In this document: positions 54,573-64,000 of the stretch, piece after piece
How positions within the stretch are numbered: the stretch's first letter is position 1
Layout of the letters: the number at the start of each line of letters is the position of its first letter
Assembly (NCBI GenBank): GCA_949987705.1
Contig: OX465283.1
Coordinates: 92,305,813 to 92,369,812, forward strand
From: Thereva unica
Lineage: Eukaryota; Arthropoda; Insecta; Diptera; Therevidae
Direction of reading: 5' to 3'
Length of the DNA: 64,000 bases
Translations under genes and position numbers: made by a program
Notes under the pieces: generated by a model
The model's input: only the letters and a program-made list of their open reading frames with translations
The model's database searches: none
Told to the model about the DNA's origin: nothing

Positions 54573-56610
54573 CACTCAGAAAAATAATTGCTAAAATTAA
54601 GCAAAAACGGGGTTTAATCTAAGCATACACGATAATGGTTTTCAGTCAAGCACAACGAGTTTTTGGTTTAAGTTTAATCCATTCTAATTCTTAGCATTTA
54701 ACATATGCTTGAAGTAACAATGGATCGTTCTTATACGGAGCAACAAATTCTTGAAATATATACTTAAGTTAAGCATGTACGATGACTAGAATTACTGCAA
54801 TATAGTAATACATACTTAAAATACTTTGCTTAATTTAAGCTTCTGCGGTGATTGAAACGAGCATTGAACAGTTTTGAAAACTGTACTTCCTTTTAAAGCT
54901 TACGAAGCTTTAAATTGATCGTATTAATTCTTGAAAATAGTACCTATGAAAAAAGAATGAAAATGCTAAAAGCTTCCGTTTAAGATTCCCAATTTGATTT
55001 ATTAAGTTGTTTCTTCTGTCCCACTTCTCAATTAATTAGAAAATTTTCCCAAACAAGCAAGGGTGGGCACCCTAATAAACAGAGATATTTTCAAATTGAT
55101 TCCCAACAACTGGACATTTGTCTCAACAAAATTTCACGTTAATTAACATATTGTAGGAGTACTTTATTTATTAGGATTCAATTTTTATTTAAAACAAAGA
55201 AAAATATTCAAGATAAACAAAAACTAAATCCGTATTTCTAAAACTTGGTGAAAAAGGCAAATCAATAATGTCTACATATGAATGAACCCCCAAAACATCA
55301 CAGTAGACTTGAATATACTATGCAGGCAGGATAATATGATGCAGTTGTTGGCATCTAAAAGTATTATAACTAATTAATATAGCAGTAGTTATTTATTTGC
55401 AAAAACTTACCATTATTGGTATATTGGTATATTGCGTTACACAGGAAGAGCCTTTTAAATCACTTCTCAAAATTTCATCTATTTTTGAAGTAAAGTTTTC
55501 CCACTTGTGAAGTAAGATGTCCTTCTTGCCTGGATAGAATGCTTCAAAATTAATACCAATCTGAAAAAGAGATCGCGATTACCTAGATTTTAATTACTGT
55601 AATGAAGAGTTGTAATATTATACAAAAATATGGAAATGGCTTGCTTTTAGTATGGGCCATTCTCTGAATATGGAACCTAGATTGGCATTCATAAATTCTG
55701 CTAAGCGGTCGAAGACGGTTCTTTTATATTTTTCCCTAGGTTCTTCTTCATTATCATGGTTATAAAGAAGCCATGTGTTGATTATTTGATATTCTTCGTT
55801 CTCTAAAATTTGATATATTTTATTTAAAATTGCAGCGATTCCAGCTTTAAGAACCTAGCATTAAACTTTAATTGTTTTTATCCTTGTTTTTAATTGTTTG
55901 TTATGGTTGGAAATTTGCAAGTTTGTTGCCGCTTTTTGACGGGTATTTTTAATTATTCCCTTTCGTTTTAATTTCTTGTTATAATATGTTTATCGGACAG
56001 TAGACTTTTGGGACAACTCCAAACTATTCGGGGTATTTCTTTTGCTCTAAATAATTAGAATTAGAAGTAAACTATGGTTCATAATTAATGTATTTAAAGA
56101 TATTAATGAATTTTAAGCAATTTTTTAACTTACCACGAAAACAAAACCTTACTTTTTCACTTTTAACGTTCACTATAAACTTCAACGCGCATTCAGCATT
56201 CAAGATCGGACTGAGACTGTAATAAAATGCGCACTTTAAGTATGCATTCAATAGCACCATGCTTAGAGTAAGTAGGGGTTCCTTAACTCAACTATAAAAA
56301 TGCTTAAAACCAGCAAGTCAAGCTACGTAAATGTAACAAAGTACTGAGAATTAGCATGAACCATTCTTAACCTAAGGATGTTTAAAAGTTTTCAGATCCT
56401 GCACAGGGCCGTACTTAAGTTGAATATTACTGTGCTTGGTAGAAATAAGCACATAACACATAATTTTAGAAAAAGATACTATAAACAAGAATACCATGCT
56501 TGATACATTGATAAAAGGTAAGATCACGATAGTTGAATCAAGAATTTCAGCATATGCTTCAATTTACCCCACCATACTTAATTATAGAGTTCGAAAAATG
56601 TTTCTGAGTG
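54573..56610. mobile_element. 2-kb DNA element with CACTCAGAAAAAT ends and TA flanks
   Basis: Ends CACTCAGAAAAAT and ATGTTTCTGAGTG with TA on both sides (54571-54572, 56611-56612). Subterminal regions on both sides are rich in AATTAAGCA / TGCTTAA-type words (for example about 54595, 54830, 56570). An antisense spliced gene fragment lies inside. Superfamily not established; TA flanks fit Tc1/mariner-like insertion. Confidence 0.75.
55409..55862 (-). pseudogene. Two-exon antisense transposon gene fragment
   Basis: Upstream exon (about 55854 down to 55625), preceded by a TTTAATGCTAG acceptor: VLKAGIAAILNKIYQILENE, EYQIINTWLLYNHDNEEEPR, YKRTVFDRLAEFMNANLGSI and FREWPILKASHF. Downstream exon (about 55560-55410) after a TCTTTTTCAG acceptor: IGINFEAFYPGKKDILLHKW, ENFTSKIDEILRSDLKGSS and CVTQYTNIPIM, ending at GTAAGT. 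The pattern FxxxYPxKxxxLxxKW resembles a domain I have seen in uncharacterised transposon-linked insect proteins, but I cannot name it. The junction between the two exons lacks a normal GT donor, so the copy may be broken. No catalytic domain is visible. Confidence 0.5.
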
Positions 56611-56689
56611 TATCTCTTCTATCCTATTTTATCCTTTTTCTACAAGAAGGTTGAAACCCTATGCATCGTAGCCACAATTAAAACCCTTT

Positions 56690-56890
56690 TTCGCGCTAGT
56701 CGTGATTGAAAAACCAAGAAACATTAGGGCAAAGCGATGTAAAACATTAAGTAGTCCAAGGCTATGCTGCAGGTATGACGCTAGGACATTGACCAAACAA
56801 ACATCTTCGAAGAAAATCATAACAAGAGTATTTGGTCCTGTAAGGGTTAATCAAAACGGAGTACCACTCAATTCTATTTTCTGCAACTGA
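56690..56890 (+). pseudogene. RTE-like LINE C-terminal scrap
   Basis: DARTLTKQTSSKKIITRVFG followed by PVRVNQNGVP resembles the AWTLxKxxExxLxxFERKIxRxIFGP segment after the RT core of RTE/BovB-type endonuclease-reverse transcriptases. Short, with degraded flanks. Confidence 0.5.
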
Positions 56891-57029
56891 ACAAAAGGTT
56901 GTAGCATCAATTGTGGATGCAAAAAAAAGTTTGCAATGTGCCGTAGTGTGTGGCTTCTGTCGGGGCCAGTGGTGTCTCAATACGGAAATTGAGGATGCAC
57001 CCATTGAATGAAAGCTGTCAGGTTTACGT

Positions 57030-57995
57030 CCCATCACTTAATAGACCAAGAGATAGAGGTGAGTTTTGCAAGCAATCTGTAACCCTTCCCATTTTTTTAA
57101 TACGTAAAGGTAATGTGGGAGAGCCATTTTCGACAATGGCAGATATTCTTCTTGATATAATACTTAATAATCGATATTTTGCAAGCTTAATATTAGCTTC
57201 GTTCTCTGTAATATTGCGATCGATTTTTCGACTACTTCCCGATAACCGATGATGCTCAATTTGGCACACACTTTTGGTTCTGAAGGCAATGCAATAGTAT
57301 ACTCAATATGGCGGCCACCATAAAATAGTGGAGTATCTGAACTCTTCTTTGCTTTTCGGTAAAAACTAGGATTGTAATCATATCCGGTAAGTGTAAGAGC
57401 ATGAAAACCAGCTAATACAGCGAGCTTTACATACTGAATCTCCAATGTCGGAGGGTTGTAAAGAAAAAGGTAATCCGCTATTTTGTGGTGGCCGCCATAT
57501 TGGACTTAAAATGACATCACATAGCGTACTGTATTTTACTCTTCATATTCTTTCATTTGATACCCATGTTGGGGGTGTAGAAAAGGGTACTCCAATATTT
57601 TATGGTGGTACTCCACTATTTTATGGTACATTTTATTAGATGTACCATAAAATTGAATATACTATATTGCATTGCCTTCAAAACCAAAGATGTGTGCAAA
57701 TACAAGCTTTTTAAATATCGATTCTATATATCGATACATCAACCCTTTGACAAGACTTTGTTAAACCGCCCACTTGGTTTTTGATGTCCTAGGTGATCTA
57801 GATTACATGCTAAAAAATGTAGAAGGGTACATATCACGGATCAGATTTTCGCTTTCACCCTCGCACTCAAAGCCCCTGCACCAAGGAGGTTATCCGCCAT
57901 TATTGAAAATTCTCATTTACATATTAAAATAAAATTGGAAGGGTTACAGATCGTTTGCAAAACTCGTCTCTATCTCTCCGTCTATAAGGCTACAT
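57030..57995. repeat. Large inverted repeat, arms about 300 bp
   Basis: Left arm 57030-57335 and right arm 57608-57995 are inverted copies: GAGATAGAGGTGAGTTTTGC / GCAAAACTCGTCTCTATCTC, TCTGTAACCCTTCC / GGAAGGGTTACAGA, GAAGGCAATGCAATA / TATTGCATTGCCTTC, CATAAAATAGTGGAGTA / TACTCCACTATTTTATG. The right arm has an extra 90 bp or so. The spacer 57336-57607 holds the first copy of the repeat below. No coding sequence. Confidence 0.8.
57448..57585 (+). repeat. GGCCGCCATATTGGA-type repeat, copy 1
   Basis: GTTGTAAAGAAAAAGGTAA, TGGCCGCCATATTGG, AAAATGACATCACATAG and TTTCATTTGATACCCAT recur in the same order and orientation at 58273-58390. Confidence 0.75.
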
Positions 57996-58272
57996 GAGGT
58001 GATTGGCTTCTTAGAGAAATCGGAGGATATCTTTATCGCCTATGAAACTTTCTATGTGTGACAATTTTTACATATGAGAAGAATGTGCAAATTGGTTAGT
58101 TTACACCCAGGGAATTTATGGAGGAAAGTTCTTTTATTAAAGTTTAGTCATGTGCGTCCTTCTATTCTTCCTATTCTTTCCTATAAAACCGGGGTTTGCG
58201 TACTTCTTGAGTCTTAGTACGGCTTACTGTACTACACTCATCATAAGCTCTCATTCGATACCCTTAACAAAC

Positions 58273-58400
58273 GCGTTGTAAAGAAAAAGGTAAACCACCA
58301 TTTTGTGTTGGCCGCCAGTTTAAATTTTGAATGACGCCACATAGCTAATTGTATTCCACTTTACATACCTTTTCATTTGATACCCATAGGGGGGGTCGGG
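58273..58400 (+). repeat. GGCCGCCATATTGGA-type repeat, copy 2
   Basis: GTTGTAAAGAAAAAGGTAAA, TTGGCCGCCAGTTT, GAATGACGCCACATAG and TTTTCATTTGATACCCATA, parallel to copy 1, about 820 bp downstream. It is followed by GGCCACCATCTTGG at about 58419-58432, another echo of the motif. Confidence 0.75.
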
Positions 58401-58499
58401 AGCACAATTGCAAAATTCGGCCACCATCTTGGAATCGTCATCTTTATTTTTTTACAAAGTGGTCAAATTGCGCATTGTCAAGCGAACTATACATATGTT

Positions 58500-61400
58500 T
58501 AAAGTTAATTGGTTATATGGAAGTAGGTCAAAATCAAGTTGCAAAATTTATTTTCATACTAAGTACATACAAAATACAACATACAACACATAATATACCA
58601 GATACAACATATAGGTGATGCTAATATAAACCTAATTATTTGACTTATGTTTATCTTTAATTCAACCCCGATTTGTCGTATTCAATATTTATTGGTATTT
58701 ATCAAATATCTATTAAATGTATTAAATGTACAGAATTAGTTGATAGACCATTTCGGGTGTTCCTTTTATGCCTAGAGGACATGTGTTAGTGACTAGTTTA
58801 CCCGATACAGCGGCATCTCCAAACTATATAATTAAGGTTTAAATCATTTAAAGCGACAATCAGACATATGTCATATGAATAATCAAAAAATGTATCTTGA
58901 TCAAGCCACTGCCTCCACAACCCGGAGATAACTTTGGAAATTGAGCATACTCTTAAGATTGCCTCTTTGGCCTATATCGTATCTACCAATGGTAGACTTA
59001 AGATTTGCTTTACACAGAACTTGTACAATATCAATTGTACAATTAATAATTGTGAATAACTCGGCTTTATAACTTAAATAATATTAATATCTCAATGGAA
59101 ACCGCCATGAACATTAAGGTATTTGGAAAAATGTCAATTTAGTACGCAAGCGATTTCAAATAAATTCGAACCTAGGAGAGTAGACTCGTTCTGTATAATA
59201 GTTCAAATTCTCGTTGCGACCTTTCATACACTTCCAACACACCAACAGAAAAGATTTCAAATTGCACCCATATATCGGACACAATGATGTTGGTTGCGTT
59301 CGGAATTGAAATTTTAAAAACGAAATTTTTAACGTTAACGAAAAAACTACAAAAAATAGATTGCAGTGGTTTTTGTCGCTTTGTATTTATTGTTTCTTTT
59401 ATATCATCACATGATATCTTAAGACAATCTAGACTAATTTCAGAACTAAAAAGTTAAATGATTTTGTTTAGTGATTAAATCGTATTTTTATTGAGGAAAA
59501 CTTATTTAAAACTTTTGATATGTGTATTTTAAGCATATTAAAATTATTTCTCCTATCAGTTCTATTAACTTCACTTTTATATAAGTTTCAGCTCTCTAGA
59601 GGAATTTATTAAAAATCACTCAGTAGATGTGTTCGTCATCACTACAATAATCCAAACTTATTGTAAAATTACTCAATTTAGCAAACACAAAACCTCTTGT
59701 ATGAATAAAATATTTTCAATCTCTCTCCACAAGAATAAAATTCATCTATAATAATCGATCTTCTGCATATCTATAACTTTTGATCATGTCGGTTGCCATC
59801 ATACCCGACTTAAGATATCTGCTGCTGATATCATTGTCTTTGACTAAAAGACTCACAAAGTTCGTGATCATATTTCAAAATCTTAATCGATCGTCGCGAT
59901 CATAATTTTTCATGGCGTTAAATATTGCGCGTCACAGCTTGTTAACTCGTCATACTGTACACGTTAAGCATTTATACTGCACCGCAATGATCGTGTAGAA
60001 ACAAGGCAAACGGAACCAACTGGACAAATGTGGAAAAAACATGTTTTTTTGCTTCTTTTAATTTTTTTTAAATACAAAAAGAAACTCAGACATTCGAAGA
60101 AGACGACTAAAACTCAAGTAATTTCATTGTCTTGTTGTAGACGCCAAAATACCTTCCGAATTTGGCCAACTCAAAGTGATCAATGATCGTATTAAGGCAA
60201 CAATAAGAATCTCGATGGACAAAAAACTTTTGCACAACTTTGGCGCATGTTTTTAACCACCACGAAGCACTAACGTAGCGCCTTTAAGGACCATTGAGAT
60301 TGGCTTGTACTCGTATTAAGAAGAAAAAAAGAAGACAAGGATCAGACCTGATATCGACAGAGGATATGAGTAAAAAGGTGGGTAACATGTGATGGCAGCA
60401 TCCTCGCTTTTGTGCAGACCACCAAAAGAACATCAGAATGTTGCAATAAAGCATCATCGATCTCTACATACATAAATAAACCCATAAATACATGATTTTA
60501 AAAAATGATCAAATCCGACTAAAATCGATGATTTCAATGCAGAAGGTATGCCCATCTACCAGACTAAAGAGAATCGGCCAAATTCCAGGAGGTCCTAAAA
60601 TTTTCATCTGCGATTACAGGCGGCTATTTCGACACTATGACATATTCCGGAACGTCTCTGCTCTACAGGACACAAACTATAGAGGATGTATGAGAAAAAA
60701 GCGAATAACAAGTCAAAGACAATCGGGACTACATGAATTTTTATGATGCCTAACGTTAGCGAAACTGCGAAACTGGAGGTCTCTCGAAACGTGCTCCGGA
60801 ACTACATCGCCATTCTGTCTGCTTTTCTTGCGAGACGGGGAGAAAAAATGAATGAGCGCAAGGTGGACAAGACGCAGCAACCACACAGCAGGATAAAATA
60901 ATTCAGCGAAAATATCAATTGGGGTAGTAATTCGGGATATTTCATTTCTGCTTTTCGATTCGCGATAGCATCGCCGTCAGTTGATTTATCATCAATGTTT
61001 AGTGAGGAAGAGTGAAAGGGACATTTCGGGCGACACATCATATTGAAGGTTTTTGCTAACACGATTCTTCACCCTACCAATAATATCAGTTCTCTTCCAT
61101 CTTTTCCCAGTAACCTTTTTTATGTCTGAAATTGACAGTTTAGGCATCGAATGCAGAAGCGCAGAAATGTGGTATAATGTGGTATAACGATATTTAAAAA
61201 TAAGAATAAAAATGGAGCTGTCGGGCTTACATCAGATATTTCATTTTATAATGAGTCCTAGTGGAATACCAATATTGCAAACTTAAAGGAGAGATATGTC
61301 CTTTTGTTACTAATGTGAATTGGTTGGCTGTTCATCGTCGATGCTTCAGGAGTGATCCTTAATATTTGATTTTATTCATCATTCATTATTGATGTGAGAC

Positions 61401-61780
61401 GAAAGGCAATGCTGCAGTTATATATTTCGCCAGCTCTTAAATGGTAATGAATCGCACAGGGAATGAGACAATCAGAGATGCAGTAGTTCGAACTGGATTT
61501 GATTTTGCTGATATTATGAATCCAGAAGCATTTCTTTCTTTAACTTACTTATAACGAAGTAAATAGGTTGGTGGAAGCCTGTACCTTTAGCGGACTAATA
61601 TGTATTATACTGAAAGAATGATACGAACGTGTATACAAAAGCTTAAATTTAAGTATCTCATTTAGTACATTAATGATACTGACTGTGTACACTACAAGAG
61701 TCGAAATGGTGTATTGTGTAAAATTAAGCTGTTCCACAATCTCCGGTTTTATCAAAAAAGGTGACTAAACTTGGCCTCTC
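58500..61780. other. Intronic spacer, nothing firmly recognised
   Basis: AT-rich. Many short self-complementary words (GATATC, TGATCA, ATCGAT) crowd 59.75-59.91 kb. The 84-codon frame at 60492-60746 and the 86-codon minus frame at 60802-61062 have moderate composition but no motif I can identify. Confidence 0.45.
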
Positions 61781-61789
61781 AAGTCGTGA

Positions 61790-62570
61790 AGGAGTTTATT
61801 TCTCTTCTAAGTGGGAATTCAAAGTAAATCCATTTTTCGGCGTCTTGTGCAAGCTTTACTTGCTTACTTATTCAGCTCTATAACGGAAATCTGGTCTTGG
61901 CCTTTGATAACTGCTTTTTCCACCGGTCCCTGACTGATGTCATTCACTATGGGATCTCTAAGCCCTTCATGCCCTGATCTACGCCATCCTTCTAATATAG
62001 CTATGACCTACCTCGCTTGCGCTTCGCACAAAAACTTTATTTTATTTGCGGCGATTACGCTTATATATTTCGTCGTTATAGGGTCTCGCGGATCTCCCAA
62101 ATGACTTTTTTCTTGGATATGACTAATGCGTCAGACGCCAAAGTCTCGAAACCGAGTAAAAACCAGCTTTTTGGATGCCATAGATAGTTGTTTGAATTTG
62201 AAAAGCCTTGGCTTTGGCTGCTTTTACCAAACATGTGTATATTTTGCTGCTATTATTGAAGGATTGTAATTTATGTTCTTCTACCTTGATTGTGGAAGCA
62301 AAGTTATATGGTTTCGCAAACAGGTGCACCTATATAATTTTTTTTCTTTGATTGACGTTTCAGTGTTCCGAATGATTTACTTGGTTTGTCCCATTGGTCA
62401 TGGTCAACTAACACAATGAGACCAATTTTAAAGAACGGGCGTGCCCTCATGGCTTTGTAAAGTTCTTCTCTAACTATATGAATACAGGCAGCCTTTAAAT
62501 CTATGAAGATCTTTGCTGGGATGAAGTCATACTACTACTAGGCCATTATGATAGTTGTGTGTAGAGCCTC
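61790..62570 (-). pseudogene. RTE-like reverse transcriptase pseudogene, heavily decayed
   Basis: On the minus strand: IPAKIFIDLKAACIHIVREE, LYKAMRA (like LFIDFxxAYDSIxRxxLYxxM of RTE-type RTs), then further on RRSARPYNDEIYKRNRRK, SASEVGHSYIRRMA (like LRWxGHVxRM) and AVIKGQDQISVIELNK. The order is correct for RT core then C-terminal region, but the YADD segment is lost and stops are frequent. Confidence 0.5.
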
Positions 62571-62702
62571 CATATTTAACCAGCTCCGCAGAAGTTTTGT
62601 TTTTTTAAAACGTTCATCAAATCTATGTACTCTTATGTAACTATACTGTTCAATATTTTCTGTGTCCGTTATCAATGAGTGCATAGCATCGATGCAGCGT
62701 GA

Positions 62703-62945
62703 ATTTTGAGTGCTCCAATAGTAATTTGGGGTGGGGAGAGAGGAGGGATCGACTTGGGGCTCCAAGACAAAATCGCTCTAAAGAACTTTAGGTATTCAGA
62801 GTGTTTTATGAGGAGGAATTTAAGGACACATATTTTCTTATCACAGCTTGAGCGGTGGATGGAGAATTGGGGCTCTATACCGCCGCGGCCTAACCTGGAC
62901 GTAACACCAAAATGATTAACATTCAATATTTGGAGCACTCAAAAA
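62703..62945. repeat. Short inverted repeat, 243 bp span
   Basis: TTTTGAGTGCTCCAA near 62704 and TTGGAGCACTCAAAA near 62929-62943 are inverted copies around about 210 bp of moderately GC-rich sequence. Possibly a MITE; no target duplication identified. ORFs on both strands inside overlap and look spurious. Confidence 0.45.
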
Positions 62946-64000
62946 TCACTCTCAACATCAACAAAATTTCACCACGCACGCAGAGAAAGATTTATTCAAA
63001 TGTTCACCACCTAAATCAATACCACTCTTCTTGGTCCACTCTGATTTTGTACACTGGAATTTTACAAGTATTCGCTACAAACGAAGCCTAAAAGCTTTAT
63101 TCATCAAATAGCCTTCATTATTCGTGTGTTTTTTTCTGCCACCATATATTCTATCATCCTTAGTTTTAAATATTACTACTGAAACCTCTAATCAAATCAA
63201 AAATTTAAATTCTTTCCCGCTCCCGAAGCAATTCCATTCGACGCCTCCCTACATCGAGGATCATTGACTTATAACTTGTCCGACTTGCACTGAGTAACCC
63301 AATTTCCTGGAAAGATGATTATCGTTAAAAAAAGAAGGAATAAACGTCGGCTAACTCCACAACTTATGACTTGTTAGAGATCCACTCTCGATCTGTAAAA
63401 ATTAAACCATTTATAAACAGCACACAGCTTCACCACCATCCACTAACAATAGCAGTGTTGACATCTGGCGGTCAATTTGGTTAGAAATACGGTTGCCACC
63501 ACCGAATCAGAAGCCAGCCTCGATCAGACCATCTGAAGAAATGCGCGCTAATTAAAATTTGTGCAATCTTAATCGAGCGCCGAGGAAGATTTTCGCTGTA
63601 TGTAATCTACTTGCATATTGCCGTCAAAGCACTTGCTGGCGGATAAGCAGCGCAAAGAAAAAAGGGCATATATAAAGACCGTAAGTGAAGGAAGCCACTG
63701 CAGAAAATGGCCCTTCTTGTCGTTCTCGTTTTGCAGAGAATAAAGACTGTGCCAGCAGCTCCTTCAGCGATGCCCGAATTTTTCTGGGTTGTGCCAGCTT
63801 AACTAATGCCTTCTAATTAAATGACATAATTGTTGCGTTTGCAAGTTACCCCGGGGCTTATTGCGCACATGCCTTGGACGGCTGAGTTCGCGATGAAGGA
63901 ATTCATTCATCAACCAGTTAAGACCTCGTCTGCAGTGCATCGCTGAACGCACACTGCAGGGTGGATCCGTACAGCTGCAGCGGTAAGGAAACCCTATGTG
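62946..64000. other. End of window; GC content rises, no gene assigned
   Basis: From about 63.4 kb composition becomes more balanced, as around the 19.2-kb exon. A TATATAAAG box-like word lies at about 63669-63677 and CTGCAG words cluster at 63.93-63.98 kb. The sequence ends near CAGCGGTAAGGAA, which could be a splice donor, but I see no acceptor and reading frame that would support an exon. Confidence 0.4.

Larger units (their letters stand above)
54512..56640 (+). mobile_element. LINE-A-like fragment split by the 54.57-56.61 kb element
   Basis: 54512-54572 reads IQEFKRNVHFLIPTHS, matching the LINE-A C-terminus (YNTxEFKRxVHxHLL). After the insert, TCTCTTCTATCCTATTTTAT corresponds to the LINE-A stretch following the stop. 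Only these short pieces survive. Confidence 0.55.

Noticed and set aside
63665..63990. Second exon or promoter near the window end (TATATAAAG, CAGCGGTAAGG)
   Set aside because: No acceptor, open frame or protein motif supports an exon; kept only as a note.

Overview
The window looks like about 64 kb of an insect (arthropod) nuclear genome. It is AT-rich and intron-dominated, with non-LTR retrotransposons, cut-and-paste DNA transposons of several superfamilies, MITEs and tRNA-derived SINE-like repeats packed into each other. There is no bacterial-style gene packing, no rRNA and no convincing functional tRNA. The insect order is not resolved. Apart from one likely host exon and one or two small ORFs, almost every coding signal is a transposon relic.

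Layout. 1-3.9 kb: an unclassified dispersed repeat (family R) with a piggyBac-like MITE in it, an old LINE, a first copy of a non-LTR element called LINE-A here, and a jockey-like RT scrap. 4.0-6.8 kb: a nearly complete two-gene PIF/Harbinger transposon. 6.9-7.3 kb: a possible small secreted-protein ORF. 8.8-15 kb: a mosaic of LINE-A fragments with a Harbinger MITE and a hAT MITE inserted into them, a composite DNA element with its own tandem repeat, and two more inverted-repeat elements. 16.2-19.4 kb: a GC-elevated block ending in a coding exon with a clean GTAAGT donor. This is probably the promoter, 5'UTR and first coding exon of a host gene, possibly a developmental regulator. If that gene continues on the + strand, all or most of 19.4-64 kb is its first intron.

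The presumed intron holds: five copies of a CACTGTAA-ended MITE (20.9-28.5 kb), one split by a hAT element with an 8-bp target duplication; inverted 21-bp satellite arrays (24.0 and 25.6 kb); family R copies at 27.1 and 30.1 kb, the latter with a 145-bp tandem array; a Harbinger MITE nested inside another inverted-repeat element (28.6-29.6 kb); a compact antisense ORF for a 73-residue putative secreted protein with its own polyadenylation signal (34.0-34.2 kb); Tc1, LINE-A, I-clade and RTE-like pseudogenes; a SINE pair inside a large inverted repeat (45.6-46.5 kb); a foldback element with palindromic tandem arms and a perfect 9-bp duplication (50.5-52.7 kb); a SWIM zinc-finger transposon carrying a LINE with a 15-bp duplication (52.8-54.0 kb); and a 2-kb TA-flanked element with a spliced antisense gene fragment (54.6-56.6 kb).

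The most interesting items are the foldback element with its higher-order palindrome array, the isolated antisense small secreted-protein ORF, and the target-site duplications that allow insertions to be ordered in time. All homology statements come from motif recognition by eye; no database search was possible.
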